A DNA stretch of 64,000 nucleotides from Ypsolopha sequella (GCA_934047225.1 OW203983.1:1178001-1242000), one strand, 5' to 3'. Counted from the first letter of the stretch, positions 1 through 9,455 are shown. Numbers and translations are program-made. Notes: generated from the sequence alone by a model not told the origin.

Positions 1-334
1 CGTAGTGCCATCTGCCATTTCAAGTTTGTAGTCTTTGTAACCCTAAGCTCGCATGTTTAGTTATTTATATTATTACATATAATAAATTTAAATTATCCAG
101 TCATACGTGATCTGTCGTTTATTTCTGAATAAAACCTTTTCACCAAGAATCCGAACCATCACAGCATTATACCTATAAAAATACTGTTGAAATCATTTCA
201 ATAATATCGACTATTAATTGATTGTCTATACTAAGTAATTATCACCTGCCAGAGTCACGAGCGTTACTTCTTGCATCCCCGAGAGCATGTAGATGATCCG
301 GTTGGTGTAGATGTCGTGGACCCTAATAACAAAT
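1..334. other. Left flank, no gene seen
   Basis: AT-rich non-coding DNA left of the repeat that hosts the retroelement. I see no supported ORF, splice-site pattern or named repeat in it. It probably lies in the large dynein intron that begins at 11664 and runs left, but that is inference from the gene model. Confidence 0.4.
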
Positions 335-404
335 TAAATCATTTGGGTAAGTGCGAGTTCGACTCACCCACAAAGGGTTCCGTACCACCACGCAATACGG
401 GTAC
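335..404 (+). repeat. Interspersed lepidopteran-type repeat, left part
   Basis: Contains AAGTGCGAGTTCGACTC and AGGGTTCCGTACC, the head of a repeat common in moth genomes as I recall it. It is interrupted at GTAC (401..404) by the LTR element and continues at 9018. The left AGGGTTCCGTAC and right GTACGGAACCCT are exact inverted copies, so the insertion went into a palindromic site. Confidence 0.55.
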
Positions 405-636
405 TGTTAGGATCGGCCTTGGAAGAGTCTTTTTAAAAAAGGAAATAATCTTTAAGACAAAATAAAACTCTTTAATAAAAAATTGCCTTTAAAAGTATAT
501 GTCTGGAACGCGACGCGGGCTGTGGCGAACTAACTGGCCGCGGAGCGGTCCAGGAGTTTTGTACAATGTACTTTGCTGACTCTAATGGAAAATATTAGAA
601 ACAGGGCAGATTACTGTACATATGAATCCTATAACA
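405..636 (-). repeat. 3' LTR of errantivirus-like element
   Basis: 232 bp beginning TGTTAGGATC and ending GATCCTATAACA on the plus strand, with TGTTA/TAACA inverted ends. It matches 8786..9017 base for base over the stretches I compared. The 4-bp target duplication GTAC lies just outside at 401..404. Confidence 0.95.
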
Positions 637-650
637 ACCCCCTGTTTAAG
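637..650 (-). promoter_or_regulatory. Putative polypurine tract
   Basis: On the minus strand a short purine run (CAGGGGGT) lies directly before the 3' LTR. This is where a plus-strand primer is expected in LTR retrotransposons. Identified by position and composition only. Confidence 0.5.
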
Positions 651-688
651 AGTAAACTTACGCAATATTAGGCGAAGTTTATGTTATT

Positions 689-2486
689 TTAATCTATTCT
701 TAGTCTTGGTTGAGGAACAGACTCTTCAACCATTTCGGTTTGATGATTGGAAGAAGAGCAGTTATCAGAATTATCTGCTTTATAAACCTTGCGAAAGTGT
801 TTCAGACATTTACTTGATTTACAAGTATACAAAATTAAGCTTAAACATAAAATAATTGAAAATGTACTTAAAATAGGAAAACTAATATGATTACTTAGTT
901 TATCGTTAGGAACAATCACTGTTTTAGATTCATCAATCAATTTATCAGACATTTGTTTCAAAATTTTCAAATCGCTAAGATCTATACTTGAGAATTTTGG
1001 AATACTGAGATTGACGTTTAATTGTTTAAATTTATCAAAGTTACAACACTGATCTTTTATCAAGTCAAAATCTGAGCTTATTCTATTTATTTTTATCTTA
1101 GGACTAACTCTACCGAGTAACTTAACATTCTTACAGAATACAGTACATTCAGGTTTAATATGAAGTATACCTGTACCTAATATAGTTTTTGTCTATGAGT
1201 TCAGTGTTACATTCTATAGAAATCTTAGTTGGTTGGGATTGTACAAACAGCCATTTGTTATCGTTAAGTCTATGCCAAATATCTAAGTTTCCATACAGGA
1301 ATTTAGTTTTACATTCTCTTGGTAACCTTGTGGTTACTTTTGTTACAATGTCAATTTCACATACAGAACTACTTGTGGTTGTGGAAATATCTAAGTTATT
1401 ACAAAGGAAAGCCTGGTTGAAAATTGTTTTACAATTATTTAAGTCGTCAAAATTTACGTACGTTGATTTGTCTTCACTTAGTCCTAAGTATTGTTTTGTA
1501 GGAATCATTAAAGCAAAGGAATTCGGTTCACTGACATTATGTGGAACTGGAACTGGAATGACCTTGAATAAACTATACTCCATAGAATAAACTAAAGGAA
1601 GTTTAAGAACAAAAATAATCTTACTATCTAGAATATATGATATAAGTTCTGATACATTTATCAAAATATGAATATTATTTAATTCTAAGTTTACAGGAAA
1701 TTCTTTAAATCTAGGCAAAAATCTTAAATTATCTAACATGTCATTAAACAATTGTTTGGGTGTAATGACTGAAGGATGTAGGACATTACTATTTGCAAAT
1801 AGAATAGAATTAACAATATCTTCTAACTTAAAAGACAAAGTTAACAAACTAGATTGTAAAACATTTAAAATTTCATTTACATTATTCTTTGATACTAACG
1901 CATTCGTTATATTTGACATATTATTAGTAGTAAGAGTAAGTTTTTCAATAGCATCATTCAAACGTGCTTCGTTCTTACTCATTTGACGAATTGAGTTATT
2001 AAAATTAGATATTGCTGATTTAGATAAGATTAGATTATCTCTAACCAGAAATGCCAGTTTGGCATCATTGTCGTGTAGATTTTGAAGGGCATTATTATAA
2101 CGTGTTGCATCTTCCTCATCTAAAGTTCCAATGATGTGTTTAAATATTGTTCCAACGCCGGAGAACCAGGCGGACCTCTTTGATTTTTGAGAAATAAGGT
2201 GAGATATGGAATCGTAGTCTTTGATTATATCGTCAAAAAGTGCATCTAAGGGTTGAATCATATTATGGCATTCTATTTTATTAAATGCTTCACTGTTTTG
2301 ACAAAGAAACCTGACTGTACCAAAAACAGTTTTAATATTTTGGATATGTGAATTGATAAAGGATATGTCTACCGGAATAATCAGATGGACATGGTCGTTG
2401 ACTAACTTTGCTTTTCCAACAGGATCAAAGTAGATACCAGGGTTCTTGGATATTGATTCGATGATTTCTTCATTACAATTAGCCAA
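689..2486 (-). pseudogene. env: env, errantivirus envelope glycoprotein, frame-broken
   Basis: Envelope protein related to insect errantivirus Env and baculovirus F proteins (family knowledge). The first part (1155..2486, 443 residues) has a furin-type site KSKR at residues 101-104, followed by a hydrophobic stretch like a fusion peptide. The second part (689..1063 and upstream in the same frame) carries the membrane anchor around ILSTFSIILCLSLILY and a short cytoplasmic tail. The two parts are in different frames. The change falls at or near a run of five A (minus strand; 1186..1190), consistent with a one-base insertion. There is no ATG at the 5' end. A leader-like hydrophobic stretch (LLITCSITLA) continues upstream to about 2516, which fits a start supplied by a spliced leader exon. 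It follows pol by about 35-65 bp. Confidence 0.85.
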
Positions 2487-2552
2487 TGTAATACTGCAGG
2501 TTATTAGGAGGCTGTAATGACGGAAAAATTCAAGTTAATGAAAAAAGCTTAT

Positions 2553-5500
2553 TTATTCTGACCTTACAACTTCGGGTCCTGGTTTGACCTCATCAAAATG
2601 ATGTTTAATATGTCGTCTATTAATGAGGAGAGAAAGTGTGTTGTGTCCATGTATTTTAATAATTTTGTAAGGACCTTTCCATACAGGTGCAAGTGATTTT
2701 CTAGATTTCAGGTGATTTTTTAAATAAATATAATCTCCTGCTTTGTATCTAGTCTGTCTTGAATGTTGATCATAGTAGGTTTTAGATCTCTCTTTTGAAT
2801 TTCGGATATGCTCAAGAGCTTTTTCACGAGAAAGTTTTAAGCGATGGTGTAGCATTCTAATGTACTCTGGATATGTTGCATCTTGGCGAAGTTCGTAAAC
2901 TGAGTCGGGAATAAATGGCTTATTACCAAAAAGGAGTTCGTATGGTGTAAACTGGGTAGTTGTATGAACATTGCTATTATAAGCCAACATTGCGGTATAA
3001 ACGTATTTATGCCAGTCTGTCTGGTTATCATTTACGTAAGACTTCAAATACTCTTTTAAAGTAGAGTGACTCCGTTCAAGAGCACCTTGCGTTTGTGGGT
3101 GGTATGGCGAAGACCATAAATTTTTTATTCTTAAGAACTCACAGGTCTTTTTGAATAGGTCAGCAGTAAAATTAGTCCCTTGATCGGTTAATATCATTCT
3201 GGGGATTCCGAAGATTGATATAAAGTGTACAAGACACTCGCATGTTTCTTCAGCTGTAACATTTGCAATAGGATATGCTACTGAATACTTGGTGAGATCA
3301 TCCTGTATAGTGAGGATGAATTTAAGATTTAGAAGTCCAGCTTCTGGTAACGGTCCAACAATGTCAAGACTTATTCTGTCAAATGGTTTACTTGAAGTTG
3401 TAGTGATTTGCATTGGTGCTCTATTTATTTGACGTAACGCTTTATTTGTTTGACACGAGCTACATTTTTTTACATAGGTGTCAACATCATTGCGCATACC
3501 CTTCCAATGATACCGTTCTTGTAATCGTTTCAACATTCTTGAACAGCCGACATGGCCAGCAATGGGTAAATCATGGTTTTCTTTTAGTATTTTCTGAATT
3601 TCACTGGGTGAGGGGTAAATCAGAGAGTTTTGATAAATGTGTACACATATTCCAGTGTTATTAAATAAATAGAGGATCATATTATATAGTTTGATAAACT
3701 GATGGCTATCAAATGGATTTTTAAAATCTGTAATTGCAACTTCTTTTGTATTGTTGGTTATGAGTTCATTTCTCAATTGTTTTAGGGTTTTAAACAAATC
3801 TTCATATGAAGATTTTTCAAAGTGATATACTTTGGGGAAAATGAAAAAATATTCTTTATTATTGTTCTGAAACGTTATAAAAGAGTACAGAGTCCTTTCT
3901 CTTTGTAGGATATCTGTAGAATCTTGCAAATTTGAAACAATTTCTTCAACATAAGGATTTGAGTCATCAAGATCAATAGATGTTGGTATGATAATAGTCT
4001 TACAGTTACTTTTAAGAATACTTTCATTATGTTCTTTGATTGTAACATTTGAAGCAAATGTTTTACTAGAAACTGCTTTTAAGCATTTTGAGTAAGTTTG
4101 GTCATCTGGTTGATCTAAATGAGGTGATTCGGTTGTTGGCAAGTTTAAAGGAGGATCCGTCCCAATAATGTCATCTATGTTTGGAGGATTCAATGAAGGA
4201 TTCAAAAATGTTGGATTAGAATTATCATTAGATAATTGATTAGGAGATGGTTGAAAAAGTAGATCGTCTTCTTGAGCTGGTGATGATAGCAAGTCGGTTA
4301 ACTCAATCAAATCTTGATTATTATCGGAGGAAGTACCTGCTCTGGGTTGCTCGTTATCTAGAATCAGATCTAGACATTCGTCGGGAACATTACTTGGTGA
4401 TGTAATTGGATGGACTGAGACTAATTTTTGGATAGGGTAACGAGAAAGAGCATCTGCATTACTGTTTGTTTTGCCTTTCTTGTATTCGATTGTATAATCG
4501 TAATCTGCCATTTTGAGGCGCCAACGAACAAGTCGTGAATTTGGATCAGAACATTTAAAGAAGTATTTGAGGGGCTGGTGGTCGGTATAGACTGTGAAAT
4601 GGAATCCGTACAGATAAGGACGGAATGTTCTTGCACCGAATATTACTGCAAGAGCTTCTTTTTCGGTGACTGAGTAATTGCACTCAGCTTTATTCAGAGT
4701 GCGTGACGCGTAGGCAATAGGGCGATCGTGTCCTACTGGACCTTGGGATAATATGGCGGAAATGGCAAAGTTGCTAGCATCACATGTGAGTACAAACGGT
4801 TGATTGAAGTCTGGATAGGCAAGTACTGGAGCCGAGACAAGTTTATTTTTTAGGGTTTCGAAAGCTAATTGTTGTTCATTTTTCCATTCGAAATAAGCTT
4901 CTTTCTTAAGAAGGTTTGTTAATGGTTTTGCGATTTTAGAGAAATCAGAGATAAATCGTCTATAATAAGAGACGAGGCCAAGAAAGGATTTTATATCTTT
5001 TGCACATTGGGGAATCGGAAATTCTGTGACAGAGTTGATCTTTTCTGGATTAGGTTTAACACCTTCACTGCTAATGACATGGCCAAGGTAGGCTACTTCT
5101 TTGCGAAGAAAGTCACATTTGTCAGGCTGCAACTTGAGATTGAAACTTCTAAGTTTTTGGAAAACGGCGGTGATGTTTTCAATGTGCGATTTAAGGTCTG
5201 GGGAGTAAATTACGATGTCATTAAGATAGACAAAGCATCGTGTGCCCTGGAGGCCAGAAAGACAGGTATTCATCAATTTTTGAAAGGTTGAAGGGGCATT
5301 CTTAAGCCCAAACGGCATACGGTTAAATTGGAAGTGACCTTGAGGTACGGAGAAGGCTGTTTTGGTTGCGTCATCAGGGGATACCAATATCTGATGAAAG
5401 CCTGATGCAAGATCCAACGTTGAAAAGTATTTACTCTTTCCAAGTTGATCCAAAATTTCCGTTATTTGTGGAATAGGGTAAGTTTCACCTATTGTGACGT

Positions 5501-6431
5501 CGTTCAATTTCCTGTAATCGATGACTACTCTCCATTTTCGTTGACCTGTTGCATCAAGTTTCTTGGGGACTATCCAAATGGGTGCAGACCATGGAGAAAC
5601 TGATGGTGAAATAATATTTTGATCGAGCATTTTATTTATTTGCTTTTCGACTTCTTTCTTATGAACCTCTGGAAATCTGTATGATTTGGTATGAATTGGA
5701 TTGTCATCTATTGTCCTGATTTTATGTTCAAGAGCTGTAGTATAGCTCAATTTATCATTAGGTAAATAAAATATGTCCGAAAATTGAGAACAAACTTCAT
5801 TCAGGGATATTGTTTCTTCTTTATTAAGATGAGAAGTTCTCAATTGACTTAATACTTGTCTGGTTCTTTTGGAAACATTTGATTTGAAAGAACTAGTATG
5901 AACTGGCACGAAAGGTTCATTGTTTATTGATTCAAGTTTTAAATTGAGATTTGATTCGAAAGTGATTGGTTCTTCTGAAGTATTGATAACTGTTATATTA
6001 ACACGCTGATTGTCTTTGACCTTGACTATACAATTTGCCACTAAAAGGTCGTCCGATATCTTTTGGTCAATAATTATGCCTTCCTTTAATAATGGATTCA
6101 AAACGGAACATTCGACTACCATTTCTGTTCTTGGAGCAATCGTGTAAATAGGTTCAGAAAATTTTAATCTCAAAGTAACTTTTCCAATTCTTAAGGTGTT
6201 TTTGTTATAATCAACCATGCACTGTAAATCATTAAGAATATCATTACCAATGATTCCGTCATAAGATAAATTTATTTTCTCCACTAAGTTAAATTTATAT
6301 ATCGGGGAGTCGTCTAAGTCAGGAAATAAACACAAGTTGAAATGACCTAAAGTCAAAGTGGAGAGTCCAGTTACGTCAATACCTTTCAACTTTATTTTAT
6401 CTTGAATAATGTTTGGCATAGATTGTCTCAA
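2553..6431 (-). CDS. pol: pol: reverse transcriptase, RNase H and integrase
   Basis: 1292 residues from the end of protease through integrase. RT lies around residues 240-470 (LDLASGFHQ, MPFGLKNAPSTFQ). RNase H follows (LTCDASNFAISAIL, YTDHQPL) and then an HHCC zinc finger and integrase core with D (SLDIVGP), D (LTDQGTNF) and E (ALERSH). A GPY/F-like end (APVWKGPYKI) closes it. The RT catalytic box, usually Y-x-D-D, reads YLND at residues 402-405 (codon AAT, 5220..5222): the first catalytic Asp is Asn, which should abolish polymerase activity. A low-complexity linker (about residues 690-790) separates RNase H from integrase. The frame is the same as gag but differs from the protease ORF upstream (see 6397..7056). 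Confidence 0.9.
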   Translation of the reverse strand: MRQSMPNIIQDKIKLKGIDVTGLSTLTLGHFNLCLFPDLDDSPIYKFNLVEKINLSYDGIIGNDILNDLQCMVDYNKNTLRIGKVTLRLKFSEPIYTIAPRTEMVVECSVLNPLLKEGIIIDQKISDDLLVANCIVKVKDNQRVNITVINTSEEPITFESNLNLKLESINNEPFVPVHTSSFKSNVSKRTRQVLSQLRTSHLNKEETISLNEVCSQFSDIFYLPNDKLSYTTALEHKIRTIDDNPIHTKSYRFPEVHKKEVEKQINKMLDQNIISPSVSPWSAPIWIVPKKLDATGQRKWRVVIDYRKLNDVTIGETYPIPQITEILDQLGKSKYFSTLDLASGFHQILVSPDDATKTAFSVPQGHFQFNRMPFGLKNAPSTFQKLMNTCLSGLQGTRCFVYLNDIVIYSPDLKSHIENITAVFQKLRSFNLKLQPDKCDFLRKEVAYLGHVISSEGVKPNPEKINSVTEFPIPQCAKDIKSFLGLVSYYRRFISDFSKIAKPLTNLLKKEAYFEWKNEQQLAFETLKNKLVSAPVLAYPDFNQPFVLTCDASNFAISAILSQGPVGHDRPIAYASRTLNKAECNYSVTEKEALAVIFGARTFRPYLYGFHFTVYTDHQPLKYFFKCSDPNSRLVRWRLKMADYDYTIEYKKGKTNSNADALSRYPIQKLVSVHPITSPSNVPDECLDLILDNEQPRAGTSSDNNQDLIELTDLLSSPAQEDDLLFQPSPNQLSNDNSNPTFLNPSLNPPNIDDIIGTDPPLNLPTTESPHLDQPDDQTYSKCLKAVSSKTFASNVTIKEHNESILKSNCKTIIIPTSIDLDDSNPYVEEIVSNLQDSTDILQRERTLYSFITFQNNNKEYFFIFPKVYHFEKSSYEDLFKTLKQLRNELITNNTKEVAITDFKNPFDSHQFIKLYNMILYLFNNTGICVHIYQNSLIYPSPSEIQKILKENHDLPIAGHVGCSRMLKRLQERYHWKGMRNDVDTYVKKCSSCQTNKALRQINRAPMQITTTSSKPFDRISLDIVGPLPEAGLLNLKFILTIQDDLTKYSVAYPIANVTAEETCECLVHFISIFGIPRMILTDQGTNFTADLFKKTCEFLRIKNLWSSPYHPQTQGALERSHSTLKEYLKSYVNDNQTDWHKYVYTAMLAYNSNVHTTTQFTPYELLFGNKPFIPDSVYELRQDATYPEYIRMLHHRLKLSREKALEHIRNSKERSKTYYDQHSRQTRYKAGDYIYLKNHLKSRKSLAPVWKGPYKIIKIHGHNTLSLLINRRHIKHHFDEVKPGPEVVRSE

Positions 6432-7056
6432 TAGATTGCTTCTTAATCAAACTTACAGACGATCCTGTATCAACCAAAAAGGTTAAAGCACTTTTAGCGA
6501 GGTTGGTCTGTAGTTTTACATAAGGCAAATATTTTTTTGTAGTATCGGTAGACACTGTAAAAGTGTGGTTGTTATTTTGTGTATGACTTCCTGTTTGGGG
6601 CTGGTTACCCTGCTGTATAGTCATCGCATTAATTGAGTGACTTCCTTTTTGGGACTGGTTACCCTGTTGTGTAGTCAATGCAGTAGATTTGTGACTTCCT
6701 ATTTGGGACTGGTTACCCTGTTGTGTAGTCAATGAAGTAGATTTGTGACTTCCTATTTGGGACTGGTTACCCTGTCGTGTAGTCAATAAAGTAGATGCGT
6801 GACTTCCTATTTGGGACTGGTTACCCTGTCGTGTAGTCAACGAAGTAGATGTGTGACTTCCTATTTGGGACTGGTTACCCTGTCGTGTAGTCAATGAAGT
6901 AGATGTGTGACTTCCTATTTGGGACTGGTTACCCTGTCGTGTAGTCAACGAAGTAGATGTGTGACTTCCTATTTGGGTCTGGTTACCCTGTCGTGTAGTC
7001 AACGAAGTAGATGTGTGACTTCCTATTTGGGCCTGGTTACCCTGTCGTGTAGTCAA
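6397..7056 (-). pseudogene. pol: Protease region of gag-pol, out of frame with RT
   Basis: This frame is entered from gag by a -1 shift at 7152..7158. It holds nine 18-residue repeats and then an aspartic protease core with the motif LVDTGSSVS (Asp codon 6469..6471). About 23 codons later it ends, because the frame differs from the RT ORF. At the break the 8-mer CAATCTAT occurs twice, 13 bp apart, so a 13-bp duplication can explain the shift. As it stands, the protease cannot be joined to RT without a second recoding event. The catalytic DTG is intact. Confidence 0.8.
6571..7056 (-). repeat. In-frame 54-bp minisatellite, nine units
   Basis: Nine copies of a 54-bp unit encoding 18 residues of the type TTRQGNQSQIGSHTSTSL. 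The units near the gag side are almost identical and those nearest the protease are more diverged (TTQQ, SINA, QNN). 54 is a multiple of three, so expansion keeps the frame. It forms a Gln/Ser/Thr-rich linker between Gag and protease. Confidence 0.93.
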
Positions 7057-7145
7057 TACATCAGAAACCTGTAATTTCGTAGGTTTTTGGGGTATGGCGT
7101 CGTTTTGGAAAAATTTGTCTCCCGACTGACGCGATTCGGGAAACC

Positions 7146-8102
7146 CTACTCGTTTAAATGTTCGTTGACGATATTGTCATCAACGTCGTATTCAGGTTCG
7201 TTCTGAAAATTCTGAGATTCCGATTCGTTATCGGATTCGATAAAATCTACGTTATAAACGCGATTGTTAGAGGTCGAGGGACGCTCTGAATGATTTTGTT
7301 GCCGTTTGCGACAATATTCGACGGTGTGTCCCGCCGTTTTGCAATATTTGCAGAAAAACCGGTCAGGTTTACTCGAAGACTTACCTTCGTGGAGAGGCTT
7401 CGCGTGGTCCTTCGATTGAGAAGGCTGCTTAAATTTGTTAGAAAAAATCACATTTTTAGAATGCGAAGATGATGATGATGCAACAGTCTTGCGAATAGAT
7501 GCTTGGTAAATTTTTTCTTCAGAAACAGCTAAATTAATTGCATCATTTAAAGACTTAGGGTCGCGACATCGAACAACAGTTGCAATTTTCGGGTTAAGAC
7601 CCGTAACAAAAGTATGCAAAGCCAAATCCTGCATTGCAGCGACACGGCCTGCCAATTCACCCTTTTTGCTTGTTGGAATAGAAATATTAATTTCTGTTAA
7701 AAGTTTTGATAAGCAAGACTCAACATTAAGGGCAAACTGATTAACAGTTTCGCTAGAGGATTGACGGCAATCCTGAAGGTCGGAGAGCAAGTGTGAATAA
7801 TGTTTACGTTCACCGAATTGAGCTTTTAAAAACTCTTCAAGTTGAGTCCAATTCTGAAACTCTTTTATGGAACATGCCGTTTCAGCTCGACCTTCCAATT
7901 GACTCAAAATAAATTTGAATAATATATCTTGTTGATTTGGGGAACAAAGGCTAATCGCATTTTTACAATTATTCAAAAATGAATTTAGTTTTTCTCGGCT
8001 CCCATCATATTTGTTTATAAACTTAATTAAAATATTCAAATCTATCTGACTTGTTGAAATAATTTGTTTTCCTTGTAAGTCAGTGCTTTGAGTACCAGTC
8101 AT
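7146..8102 (-). CDS. gag: gag, capsid/nucleocapsid protein
   Basis: About 318 residues from the Met at 8102. The frame stays open 64 codons further up to 8294, but those residues are AT-coded hydrophobic sequence that looks like leader. The capsid part includes EGRAETA and QLEEFLKAQFG, as in gypsy-type Gag. Near the C end lies one zinc knuckle, CKYCKTAGHTVEYC (CX2CX4HX4C), which binds RNA. The last codons overlap a slippery heptamer that directs ribosomes into the protease frame. No stop or frameshift is seen inside gag. Confidence 0.88.
   Translation of the reverse strand: MTGTQSTDLQGKQIISTSQIDLNILIKFINKYDGSREKLNSFLNNCKNAISLCSPNQQDILFKFILSQLEGRAETACSIKEFQNWTQLEEFLKAQFGERKHYSHLLSDLQDCRQSSSETVNQFALNVESCLSKLLTEINISIPTSKKGELAGRVAAMQDLALHTFVTGLNPKIATVVRCRDPKSLNDAINLAVSEEKIYQASIRKTVASSSSSHSKNVIFSNKFKQPSQSKDHAKPLHEGKSSSKPDRFFCKYCKTAGHTVEYCRKRQQNHSERPSTSNNRVYNVDFIESDNESESQNFQNEPEYDVDDNIVNEHLNE
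7152..7158 (-). promoter_or_regulatory. -1 ribosomal frameshift site T TTA AAC
   Basis: Read on the minus strand in the gag frame, T TTA AAC ends one codon before the gag stop TAG (7146..7148). This is a classical X XXY YYZ slippery heptamer. A -1 slip enters a frame that is open through the repeat linker into the protease. I did not identify a definite downstream pseudoknot. Confidence 0.75.
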
Positions 8103-8407
8103 TATGAGATAAGAATTGTTTAGTCTAGCTAGAAGGTTCGAGTGAGATTGAATTCGAAGAAATCTTATCGCGGATGTTACTTGCTCTCTGAGCTTTATTA
8201 CTGTGAATTGAATTACAATAAAGTTTTGAATAAAAGTTTTATGAAAGCTTTTTGAAATAAAACTTTCTAGTAAAAAATTTAAAAATAAAAACACTTTTCA
8301 CTTTTCACTTGTGGAAGTGGATAGAAATAAATTGACTCACAGTAGTGATACGTCCATCTGGAACTAACAATTGGTCTCACGTCTGGAGTATGAAGATCTC
8401 TCTAATG

Positions 8408-8603
8408 GAGCTGGTCACACAGCCGGATGCTGTGCTGAAGTATGTCGCTCGCTGTAGAGCTGGTCACACAGCTGGATGCTGCGCTGAAGTATGTCGCTCG
8501 CTGTAGAGCTGGTCACACAGCTGGATGCTGTGCTGAAGTATGTCGCTCGCTGTAGAGCTGGTCACACAGCTGGATGCTGTGCTGAAGTATGTCGCTCGCT
8601 GCT
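8408..8603 (-). repeat. 49-bp tandem repeat, four copies, in the leader
   Basis: Copies start at 8408, 8457, 8506 and 8555 (GAGCTGGTCACACAG...). They differ at only a few bases. Each unit carries GCGAGCGACATACTTCAGCA on the minus strand. Tandem repeats in this position are known from other insect gypsy-type leaders, where some act as insulators or enhancers; such a role here is only a guess. Confidence 0.92.
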
Positions 8604-8766
8604 GGAGCTGTCCCGTGTACTAAACCCGTTGCAGGTCTAGGTGATGAGTTCGCCCGTCGTGTTAGACTTCACTTTGATAAATTTAAACTTTTATAAAAAG
8701 GTTCTGGCCTTTGTTTGAAACACTTTCACACAATTTTCACAAGAGACGTCCCGGGGATTTTAGTAT

Positions 8767-8785
8767 CCCTTTACGCTGCCACCAC
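8767..8785 (-). promoter_or_regulatory. Putative primer-binding site
   Basis: Directly inside the 5' LTR the minus strand reads GTGGTGGCAGCGTAAAGGG. TGG is the expected complement of a tRNA 3' CCA, one base from the LTR. I did not assign the primer tRNA. Confidence 0.5.
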
Positions 8786-9017
8786 TGTTAGGATCGGCCT
8801 TGGAAGAGTCTTTTTAAAAAAGGAAATAATCTTTAAGACAAAATAAAACTCTTTAATAAAAAATTGCCTTTAAAAGTATATGTCTGGAACGCGACGCGGG
8901 CTGTGGCGAACTAACTGGCCGCGGAGCGGTCCAGGAGTTTTGTACAATGTACTTTGCTGACTCTAATGGAAAATATTAGAAACAGGGCAGATTACTGTAC
9001 ATATGAATCCTATAACA
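8786..9017 (-). repeat. 5' LTR of errantivirus-like element
   Basis: 232 bp, same ends and sequence as 405..636. As the 5' LTR on the minus strand it should hold the promoter. GTAC at 9018..9021 is the second copy of the target duplication. Confidence 0.95.
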
Positions 9018-9455
9018 GTACGGAACCCTAAAAATATTATGGTAAATAACGACAATTATAGATGTCATAGCAACATTAATGCGACAAAAACAAGCCGTTA
9101 AAATGGTAGCGCCTGGCTAACAATTCCCTAATATCTATTAACCGCTATATTTTTCCTGTAACCTTTACCCAATAACTTAGTGCCATGATTTGTTTCATAT
9201 TTTTCGATACACTTGTGCCGAAGATAAGAGAGAGAACATGATAACGTTGAAAAATTCTCCTTTTCGAGGTTCTTCGTATTGTTTTGATTTTTTTTTAATG
9301 TTTGTTGCTGTAATGAAGGCTATAGTAAAATGTATTCTGTTAAAATTTCAACTATAACGGCTGAAGCTGTAGACCTGTGCCAGACGGACAGACAGCGGAG
9401 GGTTAGTAATAGGGTCTCGTATTTCACACTTCGGGCAGGGAACCTTAAAAAGTAA
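9018..9455 (+). repeat. Interspersed lepidopteran-type repeat, right part
   Basis: Resumes at GTACGGAACCCTAAAAA and ends near AGACGGACAGACAGCGGAG, a GGGTCTCGT box and CAGGGAACCTTAAAAAG. The same end structure is seen at 18690..18776, 33950..34032 and, reversed, 35886..35985. The LTR element split this copy. Confidence 0.55.

Larger units (their letters stand above)
8103..8785 (-). other. 5' leader of the LTR element
   Basis: Untranslated leader between the primer-binding site and gag. It includes the four 49-bp repeats and an AT-rich stretch before the gag ATG. It probably holds the packaging signal and the env splice donor, but I could not pinpoint either. Confidence 0.6.
405..9017 (-). mobile_element. 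Env-bearing Ty3/gypsy LTR retrotransposon (errantivirus-like)
   Basis: An 8613-bp element read on the minus strand: 5' LTR (8786..9017), leader, gag, protease, RT-RNaseH-integrase, env, 3' LTR (405..636). GTAC flanks both sides (401..404 and 9018..9021), a 4-bp target duplication that proves a single integration. The gag-pol-env order, the furin-type site in env and the short LTRs fit the insect errantivirus group. LTRs look nearly identical by eye, so the insertion is probably recent. The copy is nevertheless damaged in three places: an Asn in the RT catalytic box, a frame break between protease and RT, and a frame break in env. It probably cannot move by itself. It lies in an intron of the dynein gene or just beyond it, in the same orientation. 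Confidence 0.93.
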
